A DNA stretch of 59,529 nucleotides from Planctomycetota bacterium (GTDB lineage Bacteria > Planctomycetota > Planctomycetia > Pirellulales > PLA5). Shown here piece by piece: positions 17,343-25,704 of the stretch (position 1 is its first letter; each line of letters begins with the position of its first letter). Where the stretch lies: positions 1 through 59,529 of the forward strand of contig QEVJ01000064.1 of NCBI GenBank assembly GCA_003576845.1, in the 5' to 3' direction. A program made the translations under genes and the position numbers. Under the pieces are notes generated by a model. It made no database searches and was not told the DNA's origin. It was given only the letters and a program-made list of their open reading frames with translations.

Positions 17343-19272
17343 CAATCACCCGCCGCTCGCGCAGCAACTTCACGATCCGCTCGACGCACTCGCCCACCGC
17401 CATCTCATCGGTCGCCAGCGTCAGGTCCGGCGACGTCGGCGGCTCGAACGGCGCCGACACGCCCGGAAAGCTCTGCAATTCGCCCGCGTCCGCTCGCGGA
17501 TACATACCGTCGGTGTCTCGCTCTCGGCAGACTTCGATCGGCGCCGAAAGATAAACCTCGATGAACCGCTCGCCGCCGATCGTGTGCCGCGCCTTCTGCC
17601 GCGTTTCTTCCAGCGGCGCGACGAACGCGCAAATCGCGATCAAGCCCGCTTGATTCATCAATCGCGCGACTTCCGCGGCGCGGCGTAGGTTCTCGCTGCG
17701 GTCGGCAACGGTGAAACCGAGATCGCGGCTGATCCCCAATCGCAGATTGTGTCCGTCCAGCAACGTCACCGCCCGGCCTTCGTCGAACAACCGCCGCTCG
17801 ACCGCCTGAGCGATCGTCGTCTTGCCCGAACCGGTCAGACCCGTGAGCAGAATCGTCACCGGCGTCTGCCCGAACCGCGCCTGCCGATCGGCGTCGCTCA
17901 CCGCGCCGTGGACTTCCTCCTGCGTGATCGTTCGCGGCGTCGCCTCCCAATAATCCTTGGTATCGCCCGGCTCCTGATCGAGAATCATCCCCGCCCCGAC
18001 CGTCCGATTGGTGAGCCGGTCGATGATGATGAACGCCCCGGTCGTCCGATTCCGCTTATAAGCGTCGAAGCAAATCGGCTGGTTGAGCGTCACCTGGCAG
18101 CGGCCAATCTCGTTGAGGTTCAAGGTCGGCGCGGCCGAGCGATGCAGCGTGTTCACGTCCACCCGATATCGCAGCGTCGTCACGCTCCCCGTCGCCAGCT
18201 TCGTCGTGTGCTTGATCGTGTACGGCTTACCGGGCACGAGCGGCTCTTCGCCCATCCACACCATCATCGCGTCGAACGTCTGATCCACGCGCGGCACGTT
18301 CCCCGGATGCACCAGCATGTCGCCGCGGCTCACGTCGATTTCGTCCTCCAGCGTCAGCGTCACCGAAAGCGGCGCAAACGCCTCGTCGATGTCGCCCTCG
18401 TGCGTGACGATCGCCTTCACGCGGCTCGTCTTCCGCGACGGCAAGGCCATGATCTCGCTCCCCTGCCGAATGATGCCGGAAGCGATCGTCCCGCAGAACC
18501 CGCGAAAATTAAGGTTCGGCCGATTGACGTACTGCACCGGATAGCGGAAGTCGATCAGGTTCCGGTCCGACGCGATATGCACCGTCTCCAAATGATTCAT
18601 CAGCGGCCCGCCCTGATACCAAGGCATGTTCGCGCTCGCATGAACGATGTTGTCGCCAAGCAAGGCAGAGACGGGAATGAACTGCACGTCCGGCAAATCC
18701 AGCCGCGCCGCAAAGCCCGTGTAGTCGGCCTTGATCTCCTCGAACCGCTCCTCCGAAAAGTCGACGAGGTCCATCTTATTGACGGCCACGATGATGTGCT
18801 TGATGCCCAACAGCGACACGATGAAGCTATGCCGCTTCGTCTGCGCCAGCACCCCCTGCCGCGCGTCGATCAAAATGATCGCCAGATCGCAAGTCGACGC
18901 TCCCGTCGCCATGTTCCGCGTATACTGCTCGTGCCCCGGCGTATCGGCAATGATGTACTTCCGCTTCGCCGTCGAGAAGTAGAGATAAGCAACGTCGATC
19001 GTAATCCCCTGCTGCCGCTCGTCCATCAACCCATCGGTCGCCAAAGCAAAATCCAGCTTCCCGCCGGTCGTCCCATGCTTGACGCTATCCTTCTCGATGG
19101 CCTTCAGCTTGTCGTCATAAAGCAAGTTGGCATCATAAAGCAGCCGCCCAATCAGCGTACTCTTCCCATCGTCCACGCTCCCACAAGTCATAAAGCGCAA
19201 CAGCTCCTTGCGCTCATGCTGAGCAAGATAAGCTTCGATGTCGGTCGAGATCAGTTCAGATTGGTGGGACAT
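17338..19272 (-). CDS. cysNC: Bifunctional sulfate adenylyltransferase GTPase subunit / APS kinase (CysNC)
   Basis: This 644-residue protein has an EF-Tu-like GTPase domain: [17 protein letters not shown] (about 31-47), [13 protein letters not shown] (about 114-126) and NKMD (about 170). It also has beta-barrel domains and a C-terminal APS kinase from about residue 467: [37 protein letters not shown] and [15 protein letters not shown]. CysN powers CysD-catalysed formation of APS from sulfate and ATP; the kinase domain makes PAPS. The expected motifs of both domains appear intact, although DGHNLR replaces the more usual DGDNVR. cysD lies upstream on the same strand but 2.8 kb away with three genes between. 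No Shine-Dalgarno sequence is visible. Confidence 0.93.
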   Translation of the reverse strand: MSHQSELISTDIEAYLAQHERKELLRFMTCGSVDDGKSTLIGRLLYDANLLYDDKLKAIEKDSVKHGTTGGKLDFALATDGLMDERQQGITIDVAYLYFSTAKRKYIIADTPGHEQYTRNMATGASTCDLAIILIDARQGVLAQTKRHSFIVSLLGIKHIIVAVNKMDLVDFSEERFEEIKADYTGFAARLDLPDVQFIPVSALLGDNIVHASANMPWYQGGPLMNHLETVHIASDRNLIDFRYPVQYVNRPNLNFRGFCGTIASGIIRQGSEIMALPSRKTSRVKAIVTHEGDIDEAFAPLSVTLTLEDEIDVSRGDMLVHPGNVPRVDQTFDAMMVWMGEEPLVPGKPYTIKHTTKLATGSVTTLRYRVDVNTLHRSAAPTLNLNEIGRCQVTLNQPICFDAYKRNRTTGAFIIIDRLTNRTVGAGMILDQEPGDTKDYWEATPRTITQEEVHGAVSDADRQARFGQTPVTILLTGLTGSGKTTIAQAVERRLFDEGRAVTLLDGHNLRLGISRDLGFTVADRSENLRRAAEVARLMNQAGLIAICAFVAPLEETRQKARHTIGGERFIEVYLSAPIEVCRERDTDGMYPRADAGELQSFPGVSAPFEPPTSPDLTLATDEMAVGECVERIVKLLRERRVIG

Positions 19273-19369
19273 AAATGTTTACTTCTGGCTATCGTCATCC
19301 GTAGCGTAGGCATAGGCCGTCGGAACGCGGAATCGTGCAGTTGTGCGCAACGAACCAGAACAATTCGAG

Positions 19370-20176
19370 TTACCGCCAATTCACATGCAATTCCCCTTGC
19401 TGATCATCAATCAAAACCGATGCAACTTCGATCGACGGCATCAATTCCCAGTTGAAATCATAAAACGGAGATGGATGAGCGACCCCTATGCAGGTTGCCG
19501 GCCACGAATCTAGTCCGCAAAGGAGAATGCCTGATACGTTTCTTGCGATATACTGCAATTCTCCGTCGCCATCCTTGGCGATGAATGCAGCGTATTCTAG
19601 ATCCGTCCACTCGTGCCAATCACTATCCGCGGGAGATTCTGGATCGACTTCCCGCGTACGGCAAGGCTCTCCGGTAAGCACCCACGGGGCGAGAACCTTC
19701 GAGAACCCAATTGCCGAGGCTGGCCAATGAAAAGTACCTACTGCCAAAAGCGCCGGGCTATCGAGATTGTCAAACTGTCCATGCTCTGACTTGTCCTTGC
19801 ACTTCGACGCAATTGCTTGGCACGTTCCTGCAGGATGGAATGGGAGCGTCTCCCGCGACGGTTCGGCGGACATCTTGGTTCGACGCGATAAAGTTGGCAC
19901 TCTTACGCAAGTTGTCTCAACGTAGAATCTCTCCTTGTTAACTTCGCATAAGAAATCCGGCTTCCGTCGCTCTTCTCGAAGGTCTTCAAAGGGTTGAACC
20001 TCGACTCGCCGATCTCTAAGCAACTGACAGACGCCAGCCTCACAGAGCGCGGACTCCCGATCCGCGTCGAGCAGCCGATTCCATTTCTCCAGGTATCCTG
20101 CATCGAAGCCTGACAGCCACTCGCGATGGGCAACAATGGATGAATCGCGAATCGGATTAGTCCGTAAATCGTGCAT
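19370..20176 (-). CDS. Hypothetical protein with possible PD-(D/E)XK nuclease-like core
   Basis: I do not recognise this 268-residue protein as a named family. Residues 70-90 read RRKPDFLCEVNKERFYVETT, with the PD...(8-12)...E spacing of PD-(D/E)XK enzymes. However, the usual E-x-K is E-T-T, so catalysis is doubtful. A later LLAVGTFHWP stretch (about 145) suits the next beta strand of that fold. GC content is clearly lower than in the flanking cys genes, suggesting transfer. A 13-base A/T homopolymer lies 14-26 bases upstream of the ATG. It sits between cysNC and a DUF4058 gene. Confidence 0.55.
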   Translation of the reverse strand: MHDLRTNPIRDSSIVAHREWLSGFDAGYLEKWNRLLDADRESALCEAGVCQLLRDRRVEVQPFEDLREERRKPDFLCEVNKERFYVETTCVRVPTLSRRTKMSAEPSRETLPFHPAGTCQAIASKCKDKSEHGQFDNLDSPALLAVGTFHWPASAIGFSKVLAPWVLTGEPCRTREVDPESPADSDWHEWTDLEYAAFIAKDGDGELQYIARNVSGILLCGLDSWPATCIGVAHPSPFYDFNWELMPSIEVASVLIDDQQGELHVNWR

Positions 20177-20953
20177 CTTTCAACCGACCAAAAAAAAAAA
20201 AAGGGCAATGCGATATGGCGATGTTCGGATTAGATTAGCGAAGTAGGTCAGCCACCCCTGTGCCTGACAAGCGGCGGCGATAGACTCAACATCGCGCGAC
20301 ACTTCGCCATCCCCTCGTCCGACAACGCCCCCAAAAATCTTTGCGCCCAAACGCCACCTACTTGCACGAAACACCATCTTCGGTATCGCCTACGCGAGAG
20401 AGTAGGGTAGGTCAGGCCAAGCGGCAATCGACTCTCCATCCTCGCAAGCCCCAACCCGCGCCGGCCTGACAAGCGGCGGCGATTGACTCGATATGACTCC
20501 ACGCACCGCCATCCCCGCACGCCGAACACGCCGAAAAAATCCTTGCGCCATCGCCCAGCCAGCCCGCCCAAAACCCCGATTTTAACACCGCCTACGCGAG
20601 GGAGTTATTAAACAAGCTCCTGGGAAATTCGGGGGGTAACGTTCAATAACCCCCGACCCATTTCCGCGCCGCCCGGTCAACAAAAAAACTCGCCGGCTGT
20701 CCCGTTTGCCTAAAAAATAAACAAATCCCCCATCACCATCCGCCACGCCAACGAAAACGCCTCATCCAACAGCGGCGCAGTTTCTCCCGCGACCTTCCTC
20801 ATACCAAACGATTGGCTCGCCTTCAAGCAACAAAATGCCAGCGAAGTAGGTCAGGCGCCCCCGTGCCTGACGGCACGCGCCGCCGCATGCGACTATCGTT
20901 CGTTTGGCGTCCGTCCGACATGCCCACCATGGGCTTTTCGTCCACAGTCTGAC
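20177..20953. other. Gene-free stretch of dispersed repeats
   Basis: The stretch contains a run of 13 A (20190-20202), three copies of the GGTCAGGC...GCCTGAC repeat and a tandem duplication of about 143 bp (20261-20605). The part at 20606-20846 shows only a G/C-run near-palindrome (CGGGGGG... against ...CCCCCG, about 20630-20660). No gene is supported. Confidence 0.6.
20244..20605. repeat. Two diverged tandem units (~143 bp) carrying the TAGGTCAGGC repeat
   Basis: Unit 1 (20261-20403) and unit 2 (20463-20605) both begin CCTGACAAGCGGCGGCGAT, share GACTC, CGCCATCCCC and TTGCGCC at matching spacing, and both end CGCCTACGCGAG(A/G)GAGT. Each is preceded by a TAGGTCAG end (20244 and 20408). A third short copy, TAGGTCAGGCGCCCCC then GTGCCTGAC, is at 20847-20871. 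Confidence 0.65.
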
Positions 20954-21730
20954 TCAACGATCGGCAATCAACTCCCTCGCCCACTTCCGATCCGCGTCCG
21001 TCAGTGGAGGCGTCGGCTCGCCCGCGTAATCCACCCGATCCGGATATGGCCCCGTTTCGTAGGCCTGCGCAAACGCCGCTTGGAGATCGAGTGTCGCATC
21101 GGTGTCCCCGGTGCGAAGCGGCACGCGGATTCTAGGCAGCCGCTCGCGTAGACTCGTTGGGTACACTTCATAATCGGTTCCCGGCGAACGCCAGACGCTC
21201 ACCAAATAGTCCCACGGCTTCACCGCATCGACCAGCGACCGGGGCACTCTCAGCACGTGCGGCCCTTCGCGGAGCAGATCGACCTCCACGAGATTCACGC
21301 CCGCCGTCGCCAGTTCGTCCTGCTTCTTCAGATACAGCGCCCTGCCTTCCGCGTTCGATTTGTTCGCCGGACTGACGAATTCAATGGACGTCACGAGGCG
21401 ATGCCCTTGGGAGTCGAACACCTCGATAAACGTCTCGCGCATCTCCACCTCCGTTGCGTGAATGATGAGCGGTTCGTCCGGTTCGAGTGTCGCGACGGTT
21501 GAAGTGGCCGGTTGCGGACGGCGAGGTTTTTGTAACACGGCCACATCGGGCATGACTTGCCGATCGGCCGTCGTCAGCCACACTCGCTCGCCGATATCGG
21601 CGAAATACCCGCGAGGACGCAGAACGGGCTGCAATTGATCGCAAGCCGCAGTGATCAAGCGCGCGTGAACGCCCGGCCACAAGCGTGGGTCTTCCAAGAA
21701 CGGGTCCATTCCAGGAAACGGGCTAGGCAT
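20954..21730 (-). CDS. DUF4058 family protein
   Basis: This 258-residue protein begins with the family signature MPSPFPGMDPFLEDPRLWPG. It continues with HARLITA (about 22-28), PDVAV (about 62-66), IEVFDSQGHRLVTSIEFVSP (about 101-120) and NLVEVDLLREG (about 145-155). DUF4058 proteins are common in cyanobacteria and planctomycetes; their function is unknown to me. The E-F-V-S-P-x-N-K and E-V-D-L strands resemble the core of Uma2/PD-(D/E)XK-like folds, an inference only. The gene lies in the cysD-cysNC gap between two dispersed repeats. No Shine-Dalgarno sequence is seen. Confidence 0.85.
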   Translation of the reverse strand: MPSPFPGMDPFLEDPRLWPGVHARLITAACDQLQPVLRPRGYFADIGERVWLTTADRQVMPDVAVLQKPRRPQPATSTVATLEPDEPLIIHATEVEMRETFIEVFDSQGHRLVTSIEFVSPANKSNAEGRALYLKKQDELATAGVNLVEVDLLREGPHVLRVPRSLVDAVKPWDYLVSVWRSPGTDYEVYPTSLRERLPRIRVPLRTGDTDATLDLQAAFAQAYETGPYPDRVDYAGEPTPPLTDADRKWARELIADR

Positions 21731-21761
21731 GATGTTTCATCATAATTCAACACCAACACAT

Positions 21762-21828
21762 GTCAGGCAGGCGCGGATGGAAACCTGCGATAATGGTTAG
21801 CTGTTTTCGCTGATTTGCCTGACCTACG
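21762..21828. repeat. Dispersed repeat, GTCAGGC...GCCTGACCTAC
   Basis: GTCAGGC at 21762 and GCCTGACCTAC ending at 21828 are inward-facing ends of the same family as the copies at 16615 and 23113. It occupies the gap between the DUF4058 gene and the 65-residue ORF. Confidence 0.5.
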
Positions 21829-21846
21829 GGCTGCGTGCGCCTCGCG

Positions 21847-22044
21847 CTATGGTGGAGTATTCCTTTCATTCATTCTCGCAGCCAACTCTCGCACTTTCTC
21901 AATCAAAAACGTCGTTTCCGCAATATGGTGTTGCTCCAGTTCGCGGTAACGCTCTTCCCACGACTTCGATTCATCCATCGCATACCGCGGAACCTTGATC
22001 CACGCATGGCCGTCGTAGCTTTCGTTCATCGAAGTCGCGCCCAT
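21847..22044 (-). CDS. Small hypothetical protein (65 aa) in the cysD array
   Basis: This 65-residue, charged protein is helical in its second half (KSWEERYRELEQHHIAETTF, then LIEKVRELAARMNER), which looks coiled-coil-like. It starts seven bases after a six-unit heptamer tract and 46 bases after cysD, so it is probably co-transcribed with it. A second in-frame ATG five codons in is possible. I do not know a function; similar short proteins exist in related genomes as far as I recall. Confidence 0.55.
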   Translation of the reverse strand: MGATSMNESYDGHAWIKVPRYAMDESKSWEERYRELEQHHIAETTFLIEKVRELAARMNERNTPP

Positions 22045-22050
22045 CGTACC

Positions 22051-22092
22051 CTGACCCCCGAATCCCGACCTCCGACCCCCGACCCCCGCCTA
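22051..22092. repeat. Heptamer tract (CCGACCC type), six units
   Basis: The units in exact register are CTGACCC, CCGAATC, CCGACCT, CCGACCC, CCGACCC and CCGCCTA. The tract fills nearly all of the spacer between the cysD stop (22090) and the start of the 65-residue gene (22044). Confidence 0.75.
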
Positions 22093-22998
22093 AAAATACC
22101 CCTCCCGCTTCTTCTTCTCCATCGAAGCCGCCTGGTCGTGATCGATCAATCTCCCCTGCCGCTCGCTCGTCTTGGTCATCAGCATTTCCTGAATGATCTC
22201 CGGCAGCGTCGTCGCATTCGACTCGACAGCGCCGGAAAGCGGATAGCACCCCAGCGTCCGAAAACGCACCTTCCGCATCTGCGGCTTCTCGCCGGGCAAA
22301 AACCGAAACCGCTCGTCGTCCACCATGATCAACGTCCCGTCGCGCTCGACCACCGGCCGTTCCGCCGCAAAGTACAGCGGCACGATCGGAATCTTCTCCA
22401 AATGCACGTACTGCCAAACGTCCAGCTCCGTCCAGTTGGAAAGCGGAAACACGCGGATGCTCTCGCCCTTGTTCGTCTTGCAGTTGTACAGGTTCCACAG
22501 CTCGGGCCGCTGATTTTTCGGGTCCCAGCCGTGGTTTTTGTCGCGAAACGAAAACACGCGCTCCTTGGCCCGCGATTTCTCCTCATCGCGTCGCGCCCCG
22601 CCAAACGCCGCGTCGTATTTGCCCGCCGTCAGCGCCTGCCGCAGCGCCACCGTCTTCATGATGTCGGTGTGCTTGTCACTGCCGTGGTCGAACGGGTTGA
22701 TCCCCATCGCCACGCCTTCCTGGTTGATGTGGACGCGCAACTCAAGGTTGTTGTCGCGGCAAAACTCGTCGCGAAACTTGATCATGTCGCGAAACTTCCA
22801 TGTCGTGTCGACGTGCAAGAGCGGAAACGGCAGCCGGCCCGGCGAAAACGCCTTCATCGCCAGCCGGACCATCACGGCCGAGTCCTTGCCGATCGAATAC
22901 AGCATGACCGGATTCTCGAACTCGGCCGCCACCTCGCGAATGATGTGGATGCTCTCGGCTTCGAGCTGCTTAAGGTGCGTAAGGTTGTAGCTGGTCAT
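22090..22998 (-). CDS. cysD: Sulfate adenylyltransferase subunit 2 (CysD)
   Basis: CysD is the catalytic ATP sulfurylase subunit that, with CysN, activates sulfate to APS. The 302-residue length is normal. The PP-loop motif is [14 protein letters not shown] (about 34-47). Other family blocks are [47 protein letters not shown] and [14 protein letters not shown] typical end is KKKREGYF. It is the upstream gene of a leftward series ending in cysNC. A purine-rich ACACGGAGG tract lies just before the gene, and there is no clear Shine-Dalgarno sequence. Confidence 0.95.
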   Translation of the reverse strand: MTSYNLTHLKQLEAESIHIIREVAAEFENPVMLYSIGKDSAVMVRLAMKAFSPGRLPFPLLHVDTTWKFRDMIKFRDEFCRDNNLELRVHINQEGVAMGINPFDHGSDKHTDIMKTVALRQALTAGKYDAAFGGARRDEEKSRAKERVFSFRDKNHGWDPKNQRPELWNLYNCKTNKGESIRVFPLSNWTELDVWQYVHLEKIPIVPLYFAAERPVVERDGTLIMVDDERFRFLPGEKPQMRKVRFRTLGCYPLSGAVESNATTLPEIIQEMLMTKTSERQGRLIDHDQAASMEKKKREGYF

Positions 22999-23013
22999 CG
23001 AGGCCGGGTTTCT

Positions 23014-23046
23014 TTAACCACAAAGGACACGGAGGACACGGAGGAA
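23014..23046. repeat. ACACGGAGG-type short-period tract
   Basis: TTAACCACAAAGGACACGG continues as AGGACACGGAGGA, giving a 10-base period (ACAAAGG, ACACGGAGG, ACACGGAGG). It sits between the cysD start and the preceding gene's stop. It is a variant of the CGCAGAGG tract at 24381. Confidence 0.6.
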
Positions 23047-23112
23047 ATGCAAACGGCAGAATGCAGAACGAAAAATGTGAAATCAGTGGGCGTAAAGCGT
23101 AGCCGGAAATCG

Positions 23113-23176
23113 TAGGTCAGGCCAAGCGGCGCACGACTGACCATTGCCGAAGGATACCAGCCCGCGCCGGCCTGAC
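23113..23176. repeat. Dispersed repeat overlapping the end of a gene
   Basis: TAGGTCAGGCCAAGCGG at 23113 is identical over 17 bases to the copy at 20408. The partner end CCCGCGCCGGCCTGAC (about 23161-23176) is also identical to the copy at 20455-20470. The repeat encodes the last roughly 20 codons of the zinc-ribbon gene 23117-24310. Confidence 0.65.
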
Positions 23177-24310
23177 GGAGCGAAGTCGCAAGGCCCAGCG
23201 TCGACCTGCATCGTCGCGATCCGCGCTGCTACGAGAAGTATAGGGAAACGCCCGTTGACGCTCAACGCGAGATGCCGCGGGCGATATGACCGCTGTGAGG
23301 GGTGAATCGACCGTCTTTGTGCTGTCCATCTGCGACAACGTCGCCCCACGAGCGGCGACGGCGAAGAGCAAAATGATCGCCACGATCGCCACCGCAATCC
23401 CGATCGCGGCGAAGACTTTGCGGAGCGAGATCGGCGCCTGGCCCGTCGCCCGGCCCGTCTGACCGTTGACGAGGAACCGAAACACCCGCTCCTGATAGCG
23501 ATAAGCCATGATCCAAACCGGCAAGAGCACCGGCTCACTCGTAAGGTTCTCGATCCGCGTGTTGACCTTCATGTTGCGGCACCGTCCCGGCACGTACTGA
23601 TCGTCGCACGTTTGGGCGACGAGCTGTTCGATCCCCATCCGAGCCAGCGGGCGAGCGTATTTGCGGTTCACCGAAAACTGCTCGACCGTCACGTTGTCCA
23701 AATCGACTTGCCCCGGCGGAACGGCAAGAGCGAGATCGAACGGGCAGATCGCCGCGGTTTCGGCCGGCGTAAGCGCCCCGCTCGCGCCGACCAGCAGACC
23801 CGCGTGGCGGTCGTGGTGCTCGCCCGTCATCGGGAACCAATCGCCACGCGCGCCCGCGGGCGTCTGGCTCGTGTCGGCCGTCCAGTACGTGTGCGTGTCC
23901 GCGGCGAATACCCAATACGGCACATACACCGCCTGCATGCCGACGACGCTCGCGGTACGAGCCAGATCGCCGGGCCGCCAGAACCCCTGGCCGAGCCAAT
24001 GCCGCATCGAGGCTTCCGCACGGTCGCGACCGATGGCGAACGGCACGACCGCCTTCGGCGCGAGAATCTTCGCGTCCTTGCGCTCTTCGAGCTGCGTCGA
24101 GCCGCAAAACGGACAACGCAAGCTCCCGGCCGAAGCGTCGTAGCTCATCGAAGCGCCACAGCCCGTGCATTGGAAATTGTGCGTCGCCGTGCGGGCCGCG
24201 GTTTGCGTGGCCGTTTGACGCGGCGCTTCGGTCCCGCAGTTCGCGCAGAACATATCCTCCTCGTCCAACAACGCGCCGCAAACGGTGCACTTGGAAAGCA
24301 GGTCGGACAT
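23117..24310 (-). CDS. Zinc-ribbon membrane protein, paralogue 2
   Basis: This 397-residue protein has two zinc ribbons: CTVCGALLDEEDMFCANCG (about 8-26) and CTGCG...LRCPFCG (about 49-72). A soluble region follows (AVVPFAIGRDRAEASMRHWL, FWRPGDL, YVPYWVF), then VWIMAYRYQERVFRFLVNGQ and one transmembrane helix (about 302-321). It is a tandem paralogue of the gene at 24578-25657, which ends a few residues after the same helix. Here about 75 extra residues follow, and the last 20 or so are encoded by a dispersed repeat, so the tail is probably not native. The role is unknown; the fold suggests a membrane-anchored Zn-binding scaffold. Confidence 0.75.
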   Translation of the reverse strand: MSDLLSKCTVCGALLDEEDMFCANCGTEAPRQTATQTAARTATHNFQCTGCGASMSYDASAGSLRCPFCGSTQLEERKDAKILAPKAVVPFAIGRDRAEASMRHWLGQGFWRPGDLARTASVVGMQAVYVPYWVFAADTHTYWTADTSQTPAGARGDWFPMTGEHHDRHAGLLVGASGALTPAETAAICPFDLALAVPPGQVDLDNVTVEQFSVNRKYARPLARMGIEQLVAQTCDDQYVPGRCRNMKVNTRIENLTSEPVLLPVWIMAYRYQERVFRFLVNGQTGRATGQAPISLRKVFAAIGIAVAIVAIILLFAVAARGATLSQMDSTKTVDSPLTAVISPAASRVERQRAFPYTSRSSADRDDAGRRWALRLRSVRPARAGILRQWSVVRRLA

Positions 24311-24577
24311 GGAGCGGAAGCACTAGGATTGGAACTGCACTCGCAACTCAGGTTCATCCGATGAATCAAGGTGGTTCGCTTTTAACGCAGAGGGCGCAGA
24401 GGTCTCGCAGAGGGCGCAGAGAGTATCTCATGATGACGTTGTGCTATTATCAATTAACATCGCGTCTTATTCTCTACTTCTCTACTTCTCTGCGACCTCT
24501 GCGCGTCCTCCGCGACCTCTGCGTTAAAAAACGAACCCGCCTATTTTTGAGTTGTCGTTGACACTCCGCAAACGCCT
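24311..24577. repeat. Inverted pair of CGCAGAGG tracts between the zinc-ribbon paralogues
   Basis: The left arm (24381-24425) reads TTTAACGCAGAGGGCGCAGA and then two more CGCAGAGG units. The right arm (24487-24533) is its imperfect reverse complement, ending CTCTGCGTTAAAAAACG. About 60 AT-rich bases separate the arms. It could form a large hairpin in the transcript between the two genes. Similar AACGCAGAGG repeats occur in many unrelated bacterial genomes, as I recall, with no agreed function. Confidence 0.65.
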
Positions 24578-25657
24578 CTATCGCGGCAACATGGAAAACG
24601 CCAGGACCGCCAATGCCACGAGCACAATCCCAACGACGACCGCGACGGCGATGCGTTGGGCGGAGACGGGCTTGTCCCCCTCCGCTTTGCCCGTCTGCCC
24701 GTTGATGAGGAATCGGTACACTTTGTCGCGATAGCGATAGGCGAGCAGGTAGATCGGCACGAGGATCAGGTCCGAGTTGATCGCGCTGAAGTTCGTTCGC
24801 ACGTCGAGGCTGCGGTGCGTGTCGCCGGGGAGGAACGCTGCCACATCGCGCTGCACCTCCGAGTAAAAGACCTGCTGGCAGACTTCGAGGGCCTCGTCGC
24901 GCTCGCGGGAATATTCTTCGCTCAGCCAGCCCGCCAGATAGCCGCTTTCATAGCGTTTGAGCGCAGCCAGGTGAAACGGCTTGATCCGATCGGCGTAGCG
25001 TTGATCGAGTCCGCGGCTGCCCGACACGAGATAGCCGCTGTAATACTGGTGGTGCCGGCCGGAAAGATTCCACCATTCCGTTTCGCGGACGCGCCGCGTG
25101 CGGGTTTGGCTCTTGCCGTTCACGGTGACGGTGTACGTCTCGGTGCGATACCAATACTCGCCAATGTTCGCGCTCCAGCCGCTTTCCGCGAGCATCGAGA
25201 ACGACCAGAACGGCAAGTACACGCCGCGGAGTTTTTCCACGACTTTGGCCATCACGAGATCGCCCGGACGAAACCAAGAATTCGTCCGCAGCCAGACGCG
25301 GAACTTTTCTTCCGCCTGCGCCGGCGTCACCGCGAACGGAATGACGAACTCCGGAGCCTGCCGACCCGTTTCGGCCGGCGCGTATTCGACGACGTAGTTC
25401 GAGTCGCAAAACGGACAGGTAAAGGTCCGCTGATTCGCGTCGGCCGCCACTTCTGCCCCGCAGGTCTGGCAGCGAAAGTGCTTTTTGAGATCGGCGCCCT
25501 TCGTCGGCAGCATCACCGCCCTATCGTTCGCCGCCCCGCAAGCCACGCAAAACCGATCGTGCGCTTCCAGCGGCGCGCCGCACGCCGGACAGACGTCTGC
25601 CCCGCTGGGCAGCGCGATGTCGATGGTCGTAGGATCAAGCTGCGCCAAATCGGCCAT
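24578..25657 (-). CDS. Zinc-ribbon membrane protein, paralogue 1
   Basis: This 359-residue protein has paired zinc ribbons: CPACGAPLEAHDRFCVACG (about 23-41) and CQTCGAEV...FTCPFCDSNYV (about 63-88). It continues FVIPFAVTPAQAEEKFRVWL, WFRPGDLVMAKV and YLPFWSFSM, then VPIYLLAYRYRDKVYRFLIN and a terminal transmembrane helix (about 335-356). Its order and motifs match the neighbour at 23117-24310, but it has a longer Tyr/Arg-rich middle (ETYTVTVNGKSQTRTRRVRE). It starts just downstream of ruvA with a heptamer tract filling the gap, so it is probably in the ruvA transcript. No biochemical role is known to me. Confidence 0.8.
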   Translation of the reverse strand: MADLAQLDPTTIDIALPSGADVCPACGAPLEAHDRFCVACGAANDRAVMLPTKGADLKKHFRCQTCGAEVAADANQRTFTCPFCDSNYVVEYAPAETGRQAPEFVIPFAVTPAQAEEKFRVWLRTNSWFRPGDLVMAKVVEKLRGVYLPFWSFSMLAESGWSANIGEYWYRTETYTVTVNGKSQTRTRRVRETEWWNLSGRHHQYYSGYLVSGSRGLDQRYADRIKPFHLAALKRYESGYLAGWLSEEYSRERDEALEVCQQVFYSEVQRDVAAFLPGDTHRSLDVRTNFSAINSDLILVPIYLLAYRYRDKVYRFLINGQTGKAEGDKPVSAQRIAVAVVVGIVLVALAVLAFSMLPR

Positions 25658-25660
25658 TGT

Positions 25661-25704
25661 CCGTATTTCCCCGAATGCCGAATCCCGACCCCGTTCCCCG
25701 ACCC
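25661..25704. repeat. Heptamer tract filling the ruvA / zinc-ribbon spacer
   Basis: The units are CCGTATT, (TCC), CCGAATG, CCGAATC, CCGACC, CCGTTCC and CCGACCC, with small register slips. The tract occupies the spacer between the ruvA stop (25705-25707) and the next ATG (25657) almost exactly, with nothing else in the gap. Confidence 0.7.

Noticed and set aside
17749-19455. 568-codon plus-strand frame opposite cysNC
   Set aside because: Arg/His/Leu-rich antisense frame; cysNC motifs are unambiguous.
22999-23116. Short peptide reading [14 protein letters not shown] as a small protein
   Set aside because: It is the translation of the ACACGGAGG short-period tract, a non-coding repeat that often appears as spurious protein.
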